Assembly (NCBI RefSeq): GCF_902833645.1
Contig: NZ_CADFGE010000004.1
Coordinates: 372,001 to 436,000 of the forward strand
Length of the DNA: 64,000 bases
Direction of reading: 5' to 3'
From: Paraburkholderia fungorum
GTDB taxonomy: Bacteria > Pseudomonadota > Gammaproteobacteria > Burkholderiales > Burkholderiaceae
Part shown: piece after piece, positions 1 through 4,774 of the stretch
How positions within the stretch are numbered: position 1 is the first letter of the stretch
Layout: each line of letters opens with the position of its first letter
Notes under the pieces: generated by a model
Database searches by the model: none
Seen by the model: the letters and a program-made list of their open reading frames with translations, nothing else
Told to the model about the DNA's origin: nothing
Translations under genes and position numbers: made by a program

Positions 1-37
1 CGCTCGCCATCGTGTCCTGCACGCTCGCGATGTTCAG
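1..37 (-). pseudogene. edge fragment of a second FHA/CdiA-like exoprotein gene
   Basis: These 37 nt are identical to 6256-6292, inside the large exoprotein gene, where they encode the stretch around NIASVQDTMASA (about residue 2475). Identity stops abruptly at position 38, where degenerate repeat array A begins. The fragment is therefore the 5' broken end of a displaced exoprotein 3' module whose remainder lies left of the window. Exact identity argues for recent duplication or gene conversion. Confidence 0.75.
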
Positions 38-40
38 AAA

Positions 41-192
41 ACACGCACCTGACGCGCCCGCCGTTGTCGAAACAGGTTTTCTCCTGACGCGACAGGAACT
101 TGCAAACCGGTTTTCCATGATGCGCGTTTCCATCTGCAATTTTTTGCCCTACGCGGTTTCTGGCCAGAAGGCGCGAGTTTGCCAGATGAGGC
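41..192. repeat. degenerate repeat array A (about 33-bp units)
   Basis: A series of related elements reads TTTTCTCCTGACGCG (77-91), TTTTCCATGATGCGC (111-125), TTTTTGCCCTACGCG (141-155) and GTTTGCCAGATGAGG (177-191), with an earlier CCTGACGCG at 48-56. Spacing is about 30-36 nt. Array B (1861-1976) has the same order and nearly the same spacing. The array lies exactly between the broken exoprotein fragment (1-37) and the broken XRE regulator, which points to a recombination junction. Its function is unknown. Confidence 0.6.
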
Positions 193-249
193 ATTTTCCT
201 TATCCCAATTACATCGCATCACGAAGCAAACCCGGCGGAACAGGGCCGT

Positions 250-493
250 CGTGTCGCGTCAACCGTCTGCCGATGTCTTGAAGAGAATGGCTGTCGCGCT
301 GCATGTCACCGCAGACTTTCTGCTCTTCGATGAACACGAGCGCGGCCCTGACACCGACCTCACCTTGCAGTTCGAAGCCGTCATCCAGTTTTCAAAGGAA
401 GAGAAGCATGTCGTGCGCGAACTGCTTGAGGGTTTGATCCTCAAGTACGAAGCACGACGATGGAATAACCGGACCCCGGAACAGGGCCGTTAA
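250..493 (+). pseudogene. XRE-family regulator, C-terminal remnant
   Basis: The open frame (179-493) reads as the end of an XRE/Cro-type regulator: PSADVLKRMAVALHVTADFLLF is the last part of the HTH domain, followed by a charged helical tail ending EGLILKYEARRW. The helices that should contain the DNA-recognition element are missing. Upstream of about 250 the sequence is a 21-nt repeat (226-246) and array A, so the gene has lost its 5' end at the array. It lies directly upstream of a SymE gene, as does a second remnant at 4050-4251. It is unlikely to make a DNA-binding protein. Confidence 0.6.
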
Positions 494-499
494 CGAAGC

Positions 500-534
500 G
501 CGGGCCATGAGTGCTGGTAACACTCATGGCCCGC
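500..534 (+). promoter_or_regulatory. conserved hairpin in front of symE copy 1
   Basis: Perfect 14-bp inverted repeat, left arm 500-513 and right arm 521-534, with a 7-nt loop. It lies between the XRE remnant stop (491-493) and the SymE start (567). The equivalent place in cassette 2 (4275-4308) has the same hairpin, including one position where a C-G pair is replaced by G-C. That covariation supports a selected RNA or DNA structure. SymE toxins of the enteric type are controlled post-transcriptionally, so a regulatory role is plausible but inferred. Confidence 0.6.
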
Positions 535-566
535 TGACCACAACCGACTCAATACAGGAGTTGACC

Positions 567-800
567 ATGGCTGATGTCCATCTTAAATCACCTCACGCTC
601 ATCCGGAGCGCAGCCTCACCATCCAAGAGTCTTGGCGTTATCAGCAGATCACGCTCGGGCGCATCCGCAAAGATCCACCTCTTTATCCATGGATGAAGCT
701 CGCTGGCCGATGGATCGAACACGCGGGCTTCCTTCCTGGCCAGCGCGTTCGTATCGTCGTCGAACATCACAGGATTATCATCACGCCATTCCCGGAGTGA
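567..800 (+). CDS. SymE-family toxin-like protein (copy 1)
   Basis: A 77-residue protein whose second half, PWMKLAGRWIEHAGFLPGQR followed by VRIVVEHHRIIITP, has the SymE toxin domain pattern (GxWxxxAGFxxGxxVxVxVxxxxxxITP), an AbrB-like swapped-hairpin fold. In E. coli SymE is an SOS-induced toxin held off by an antisense RNA. The start at 567 is chosen because AGGAG lies at 556-560 with 6-nt spacing; the upstream extension to 507 runs through the hairpin. It converges on the small membrane gene at 854-991 across a shared terminator. A paralogue is at 4341-4571. No antisense RNA gene can be proven by eye. Confidence 0.75.
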   Translation: MADVHLKSPHAHPERSLTIQESWRYQQITLGRIRKDPPLYPWMKLAGRWIEHAGFLPGQRVRIVVEHHRIIITPFPE

Positions 801-808
801 TTCCACAT

Positions 809-845
809 ACAACAAACCCGGCCAACGCCGGGTTTGTTGTTTTAG
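809..845. terminator. terminator between symE copy 1 and small membrane gene
   Basis: Stem of about 13 bp (810-822 with 827-839) around a 4-nt loop, followed by TGTTTT on the plus strand. It sits between two convergent genes and probably ends both. A similar stem occupies the same place in cassette 2 (4584-4618). Confidence 0.7.
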
Positions 846-853
846 CGGAAGAA

Positions 854-991
854 TCAGCTCACCAGTAAAGCGTACGCGACTGCCGTTGATGCCAACGTTA
901 CAAGCGCGGCCATAAATATCCAGTACCTGAGTCGTTCCTTCTTACTCATTTGCTTCCATTGATCGAGTGAAGGGCCACCACCTGCTGCCAT
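854..991 (-). CDS. 45-residue single-TM protein, candidate immunity protein (orphan toxin)
   Basis: This short gene encodes a hydrophilic N-terminus containing LDQWKQMSKKER, then one hydrophobic segment (about residues 23-44) and ends at LLVS. The start at 991 has AGGAG six nt upstream (998-1002); that SD overlaps the stop codon of the orphan toxin gene (1002-1004), so the two are tightly coupled. The 41-codon gene behind the full-length exoprotein (4634-4759) encodes the same layout and a shared W-K-[QR]-M-[ST] motif. Position directly behind a CdiA-type C-terminal module is where immunity genes lie, so I infer a membrane-embedded immunity protein. No homology to a named CdiI family is recognised. 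Confidence 0.6.
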   Translation of the reverse strand: MAAGGGPSLDQWKQMSKKERLRYWIFMAALVTLASTAVAYALLVS

Positions 992-1001
992 ATTTAGCTC
1001 C

Positions 1002-1838
1002 TCATTTACTCTTTCTGCCTATTTGTTTGGCATGACTCCACGGTACAACACCGAATGTTTTGCTACCAGGAGGACTAACACCAAGCTCAATTGCCGTCGC
1101 CCCACCGTATGCATGCGTAATCGCCGCATAAACGTTGGCACCAAATGGGGTTGGCAACGAAACGAAGAATTGATTTGCATCGCCATTTAAGAATGCATTC
1201 GTCAATTGTGCATTGGAGGAACCTATGATCCACCCGAGTGCTGCGCTGCCGCCCGGTATCCAAGACGTTGCTGACGGGTTCGCCTGAGCTATTCCGCCAG
1301 ATGCATGTACAGACCCATCGTAAAGGTTTGCTGCGATGCTGCCCGTGGCGGACAAGACACCACCGCCGACGGTTGCGTAGTTAGGCTGGAGAGTAGCCGC
1401 CGCTGCATCTGCATTCGCACTCTGCGCCTGAATCGCCGCCTGCAGCACCGCCTCACTACACTGCGCACCCGCACCGCATATCTGCGACACCAGATCCTTT
1501 GATACAGATCCATCGTGAACCGATCTATTGTAGAGATCGACATTCGATCCCGAGAATGCACCCGCATCACCACCCACTGCCGCACCCGCGCCCGTAGCAA
1601 TCGCGTTCGCGACGATGTTCCCGAGCGCCTTGTCGATGTCCGCATTGCCGGTCGGGCGTGATCCCGCAATCGCGCCACTCAGTTCGTTCAGTTTGCCCGC
1701 TGCGATCGAAGCGATGCCAGCGCCTGCTGCGCCGCCAATCGCATTGCCGCCGGCAAGTCCCGTCACCAGCGCCGCACCAGCGGCCTGCATGATGGCCCGA
1801 CTCGTGCCGCCTTCCTTCCAGACGCTTGCATCCCACAT
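1002..1838 (-). pseudogene. orphan CdiA/BcpA C-terminal toxin module
   Basis: 278 codons that align with the last part of the large exoprotein (4775-13717). They carry a W-K-EGGTxR stretch, a Gly/Ala-rich pretoxin region, the junction motif NVDLYN (residue 99; NVELYN in the full-length protein) and a C-terminal domain with LQPNYATVG, NLYDG, TNAFLNGDANQF and ITHAYGG. There is no signal sequence or secretion domain, and no good SD before the ATG at 1838. The match starts abruptly beside array B. It is a displaced cdiA 3' end, probably silent unless recombined onto a full gene, though it keeps an open frame and its downstream small gene. Confidence 0.75.
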
Positions 1839-1860
1839 GAACTTTGTTGTCGAATCGCAT

Positions 1861-1976
1861 TTTTCCCCGACGCATCAACCACTTGCACACCGCTTTTTCC
1901 TGACGCCGGTCCGAGCCCGCAACTTTTTGCCCCGACGCGGGTTTTCACTTTAAGACGCGAGTTTGCCAGTTACGCG
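1861..1976. repeat. degenerate repeat array B (about 33-bp units)
   Basis: Units TTTTCCCCGACGC (1861-1873), TTTTTCCTGACGC (1894-1906), TTTTTGCCCCGACGCG (1924-1939) and GTTTGCCAGTTACGCG (1961-1976) repeat with steps of 33, 30 and 37 nt. This matches array A (34, 30, 36). The array abuts the broken 5' end of the orphan toxin module, just as array A abuts the broken exoprotein fragment. On the minus strand both arrays also show similar translated sequence, but no gene can be supported. Confidence 0.6.
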
Positions 1977-2020
1977 TCAGAGATTTGTTAAGGACTGTAA
2001 AGGTTGCGCGCGTCATCGTC

Positions 2021-2073
2021 CCGCCGGGTTTGACGGCTCCCGAAGGGAGACGGCAAACCCGGCGGAACAGGGC
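2021..2073. repeat. inverted repeat overlapping a 21-nt direct repeat
   Basis: A 12-bp inverted repeat (2021-2032 with 2054-2065) encloses a smaller inner stem. Its right arm is part of a 21-nt sequence (2053-2073) that is repeated exactly at 226-246, near the broken end of XRE remnant 1. The same 21 nt therefore occur on the far side of array A and of array B. They could be a crossover or attachment sequence, or an old duplication. Confidence 0.5.
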
Positions 2074-2197
2074 ACTTGCGTCCCACTGCTCCAGAACCGC
2101 GCAAGCCTTCGTGAACCACCCCAGCGACGACTCCGTCAAGGTCGCGCAACGCGCGCCGAAGGGCAGCCTTGACGGCCACTGGTTTGACACGCTCGGA

Positions 2198-2235
2198 CAT
2201 GCGGTGCAAGACGACACGGCGGCTTGCACCGCATG
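2198..2235. repeat. 13-bp perfect inverted repeat
   Basis: Left arm 2198-2210 and right arm 2223-2235 pair perfectly around a 12-nt loop. There is no T-run, so it is not an obvious terminator. No gene is supported between 1977 and 2708 apart from such hairpins. Confidence 0.5.
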
Positions 2236-2545
2236 CGAAGCACGCTTTGGTTTTTCTGTTTGGGGTTTGTTTTCCGTTACGCAGTAACGGCACATTGAGG
2301 GAGCCCCATGGGGGCGGACGGGAGGCAGGCTGCGAGCACGGCGCGAAGGCCGCCACGCGGCCGCAGCCCGCGCGCAGCAGACTGCCGGGTGGGCGGGGTT
2401 CACACCATGACTGGCCGCGGCGCGGCCCCTGACTTTATTTTGCGCAAGCCATGCCTGGCTTTGATTCGTACACCAGGATCAGGCCGCTTTATGGCCCTGA
2501 CTTACTCTTGTGCGCCACGCGCACCCGGCGGGCCGGGGGCGCCAG

Positions 2546-2640
2546 ACATAACGCAAATTAGCAACGGTTAGCGGGCCGGCCAACGGGACAGGTGGAGCGA
2601 GGCCGGCCCGCTAACCGTTGCTAATTTCCCAGCGTTATGT
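2546..2640. repeat. long imperfect hairpin, attC-like
   Basis: A 27-bp perfect stem (2555-2581 with 2601-2627, 19-nt loop) is extended by a 9-bp outer stem, ACATAACGC (2546-2554) with GCGTTATGT (2632-2640), with four unpaired bases CCCA on one side. Outer boxes ACATAAC and GTTATGT match the integron attC boxes RYYYAAC and GTTRRRY at 6 of 7 positions each. Length (95 bp), strand asymmetry and box placement all resemble attC sites. It lies just past the end of the recombinase gene. The recombinase is not an IntI, so the comparison is structural only. Confidence 0.5.
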
Positions 2641-2642
2641 TC

Positions 2643-2661
2643 AATTGGCCGAAGGCCAATT
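2643..2661. repeat. short hairpin behind the recombinase gene
   Basis: AATTGGCC and GGCCAATT (8 bp each) flank a GAA loop. It lies about 50 nt past the stop of the recombinase gene (minus strand). It lacks a T-run, so it may stabilise the mRNA end rather than terminate. Confidence 0.4.
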
Positions 2662-2708
2662 TACCCCCGGCCCTCGTACACCTCGGCCCGCAAGGGCCGC
2701 ACATGCCT

Positions 2709-3842
2709 TTATTGTTCTTCTGGATTGCGCTGCGCGTCATCGGCCACCGTCGCGTCCACGGATAACGGCTTTCGTGCCTCTGCCATCCCGAACAGGTTCC
2801 GGCTGAACCCGCTGTATTCGTGTCGCCTCAGTCGCGTGACCTTCCCATCCTGCGCATCACTCACGCGCTCCAGTCGCGCCGGATGCGTCGCCGTGTGGAT
2901 CTCCTTAAGCGCCCGGATCGCCACATGCGTATAGATCTGCGTCGTCTTCAGATCCGCATGACCGAGCATCGCCTGCACGAACCGCACATCGGCCCCGTTC
3001 TCCAGCATCAGCGTCGCCATCGTGTGCCGGAACAGATGACACGAACCGCTTTTCTCAAGCCCCGACTGCCTGATGTAGCCGTTCACCAGCCGCCCCAGCG
3101 TGTTGATATGAACCGCTTCGCCCTGGATCGTCAGATACAGCGTCCGGTCATCGTCTCCCATCATGAGCTGCGCACGTGCCTCGTTTAAATACTTCCTGAT
3201 CCACGCCAGCGCACGCGCGCCAATCGGTATCAGCCGGTCGCGCTTGCCCTTGCCCTGGCGAACCATCAGCGTGCCCCGGTCGAAGTCGATGTCGTGAACC
3301 TTCAGCGCGACGAGCTCCGAACGCCTCACGCCTGTGCTGTACAGCGTCTCCAGCATCGCGCGATCACGCACGCCCATCGCGCTCGTCACATCCGGTACGT
3401 TCAGAATCTGCTCGGCTTCCTCTGCGCTCAGGATGTGTTTCGGCAGACGTTTTTCCATGCGCGGCATCTCCAGATCAGCCGCCGGGTTCGACAGTATCCG
3501 GTTCTGCCGCACCAGCCACCGGAACCACCCGCGTATCGGCTCAAGACGCTTCACCTGACTGCCGCCCGAGAGCGCTTCGCCGTCAGGCTTGCGGTACAGG
3601 AACAGATACCGCTGATACCGCTCCAGAATCGGCCGCGTTACTTCCTGCGGCTGCGTCACCCCGCGCTCGTCGCACCACGTAATGAACAGCCGCAGGTTGT
3701 TTTCCCGGTTCTCAATCGTGCGCCCGCTGTAGTTCCGCACCCGCTGCCATTCAAGATACTGCCGCATCTGGTAATACAGGCTGTGCGGATCATCCACCGG
3801 GCCAATCACCGGCAGCGGCGCTTTTGATCTGGGCTTACCCAT
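2709..3842 (-). CDS. tyrosine recombinase (XerC/XerD-like phage integrase family)
   Basis: 377 residues from the ATG at 3842; GAGGGTGG precedes it as SD. The N-terminal SAM-like core-binding domain (about 20-130) is followed by a complete catalytic domain: R in STGVRRSEL, K in RQGKGKRDR, H-x-x-R in HLFRHTMAT, H in LGHADLKTTQ and the nucleophile Y in IYTHV. All catalytic residues are present, so it should be active. It lacks the extra segment that marks integron integrases. It lies between toxin cassette 1 and cassette 2, with array C at its 5' side and the attC-like hairpin at its 3' side, so it may rearrange the cassettes. It differs from the housekeeping XerD at 30711-31646. The roughly 50-residue C-terminal tail after the tyrosine is unusual. 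Confidence 0.85.
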   Translation of the reverse strand: MGKPRSKAPLPVIGPVDDPHSLYYQMRQYLEWQRVRNYSGRTIENRENNLRLFITWCDERGVTQPQEVTRPILERYQRYLFLYRKPDGEALSGGSQVKRLEPIRGWFRWLVRQNRILSNPAADLEMPRMEKRLPKHILSAEEAEQILNVPDVTSAMGVRDRAMLETLYSTGVRRSELVALKVHDIDFDRGTLMVRQGKGKRDRLIPIGARALAWIRKYLNEARAQLMMGDDDRTLYLTIQGEAVHINTLGRLVNGYIRQSGLEKSGSCHLFRHTMATLMLENGADVRFVQAMLGHADLKTTQIYTHVAIRALKEIHTATHPARLERVSDAQDGKVTRLRRHEYSGFSRNLFGMAEARKPLSVDATVADDAQRNPEEQ

Positions 3843-3886
3843 GATTGCCACCCTCAACAACGCGGGCTAAAGAAGGCGCGCGTGTG

Positions 3887-4036
3887 TTTTCTCCGATATA
3901 CGCGTTTGCGCTCACCCCGACCGGTTCGCCGTCTTCGCCTTGTGCCGTCTCGCTTTGAACCTGATTGGCCATCCCCGACCGATGCCCGACCAGATGCCGA
4001 CCGGACCCCGACCGTTCATCGTTTTGCCCCGACCGG
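3887..4036. repeat. degenerate repeat array C
   Basis: The core CCCGACCG/A recurs irregularly (at about 3914, 3974, 3984, 4006 and 4028), and the ends resemble the other arrays: TTTTCTCCGATATACGCG (3887-3904) at one end and TTTTGCCCCGACCGG (4022-4036) at the other. The array separates the recombinase gene from the broken XRE remnant 2, so it occupies the same type of junction as arrays A and B. Several short direct repeats upstream of a recombinase gene could be its binding sites; this is inference. Confidence 0.5.
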
Positions 4037-4049
4037 TCTGCATCGTTGT

Positions 4050-4251
4050 GCGTATCGCCCAGGTCCTGCAATCCAGTGTGGATGCGCTGGTTGGCCTTGA
4101 GCCGCTCACCGCGCCGCGCATTCACAATCCGCGGCTGCACGCGCTGTATGAACAGATGGATTCGTTATCCGATGAGGATCAGCAGGCGCTGATCGTCCTG
4201 ATGGACAGCCTGGTCAAGCGTTCGCAGATGACCCGGCTCATGACCAGCTGA
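4050..4251 (+). pseudogene. XRE-family regulator, C-terminal remnant (cassette 2)
   Basis: The frame from about 4050 reads IAQVLQSSVDALVGLEPL, the last helix of an XRE-type HTH domain, followed by a helical tail with LYEQMDSLSDEDQQALIVLM ending at TRLMTS. The DNA-contacting helices are missing; the sequence upstream is array C. The open frame extends to 3940, but that part only translates the repeats. The second member of a pair with the remnant at 250-493, it also lies directly upstream of a SymE gene. The tails of the two remnants differ, so they are not simple duplicates. Confidence 0.6.
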
Positions 4252-4274
4252 AGGAGAAGAACCTCTGAAGAAGC

Positions 4275-4308
4275 GCGGGCGATGAGTGCGTCAACACTCA
4301 CCGCCCGC
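4275..4308 (+). promoter_or_regulatory. conserved hairpin in front of symE copy 2
   Basis: Arms 4275-4288 and 4295-4308 pair over 14 positions with one A-C mismatch and a 6-nt loop. It is homologous to 500-534 and has one compensatory pair change. It lies between the XRE remnant and the SymE start codon at 4341. Confidence 0.6.
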
Positions 4309-4340
4309 TGACCACCACCAACTCACCAAAGGAGTTGATC

Positions 4341-4571
4341 ATGGCTGACGCCAATCTTAATGCATCGCACGCTCATCCCGAGCGCCGCGCCACCGTCCAG
4401 CAGCTCATGCGCTGGCGACCCTCCCCGAAACCCGGCAGGGACTGGCGAACGCCTACCTTCTTCCCCTGGCTTCGCATCGCCGGCATGTGGCTTGAACACG
4501 CCGGCTTCGAACCCGGCCAGCGCGTAAAGATCGAGGTAGAGTACGGCCGCCTCGTCATTACCCCAGACTGA
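4341..4571 (+). CDS. SymE-family toxin-like protein (copy 2)
   Basis: 76 residues; the C-terminal half has the SymE pattern PWLRIAGMWLEHAGFEPGQR then VKIEVEYGRLVITP. The start at 4341 is set by AAAGGAG at 4328-4334. It is related to copy 1 (567-800): both begin MAD, contain SHAHPER or PHAHPER and end in the same domain, but the middle differs, so the two have diverged well beyond a recent duplication. It converges on the small membrane gene behind the full-length exoprotein. The role is inferred from the family: RNA-targeting toxin or nucleoid-associated growth inhibitor. Confidence 0.78.
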   Translation: MADANLNASHAHPERRATVQQLMRWRPSPKPGRDWRTPTFFPWLRIAGMWLEHAGFEPGQRVKIEVEYGRLVITPD

Positions 4572-4583
4572 ACGACCCCATAA

Positions 4584-4618
4584 ACAGCAGACCCGGCGCA
4601 AGGCCGGGTTTGTTGTTT
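4584..4618. terminator. terminator between symE copy 2 and small membrane gene
   Basis: Stem of about 14 bp with G-U pairs (4584-4597 with 4603-4616) around GCAAG, followed by TTT. It is equivalent to 809-845. Confidence 0.65.
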
Positions 4619-4633
4619 GTAGGGGGTATGAAC

Positions 4634-4759
4634 TCAGAAGAAGAACTTCTTTATTAAGAGTAAAACCAAGATACACAGAACGACACCGACGAATACTTTA
4701 TAAGTCGTCTTTTGTTCTGGCGTCATGCGTTTCCACTCTTCGTCCGTTGGCCCTCGCAT
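4634..4759 (-). CDS. 41-residue single-TM protein, candidate CdiA immunity protein
   Basis: The N-terminus reads MRGPTDEEWKRMTPEQKTTY, followed by one very hydrophobic segment (about residues 22-36) and a KKFFF end. The start at 4759 is preceded by GGAGG (4766-4770); the exoprotein stop codon is only 15 nt upstream, so the gene is translated from the same mRNA. It shares the W-K-[RQ]-M-[ST] motif and layout with the 45-residue product behind the orphan toxin. Its position matches cdiI/bcpI, which is required to protect the cell from its own toxin. No other candidate immunity gene exists in the 500 nt behind the toxin. Such a small single-pass immunity protein would be unusual, and would fit a membrane-acting toxin. 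Confidence 0.6.
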   Translation of the reverse strand: MRGPTDEEWKRMTPEQKTTYKVFVGVVLCILVLLLIKKFFF

Positions 4760-4774
4760 CTCGATCCTCCATCA

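Noticed and set aside
34..222. 62-codon minus-strand frame over array A, similar to a frame over array B (1763-1948)
   Set aside because: The similar translations follow from the repeated DNA; neither frame has a start with SD or extends beyond the array. Kept as an observation only.
41..1976. CRISPR array
   Set aside because: Units are degenerate, only about 15 nt are shared, the spacers are themselves related, and there are no cas genes.
2709..3842. integron integrase IntI
   Set aside because: The IntI-specific extra segment before the H-x-x-R motif is absent; only the general tyrosine recombinase core is present.
3835..4140. 101-codon minus-strand frame upstream of the recombinase
   Set aside because: Its content is mostly the translation of array C (RSGQ/RSGSG-like repeats) and it has no recognisable domain or SD.
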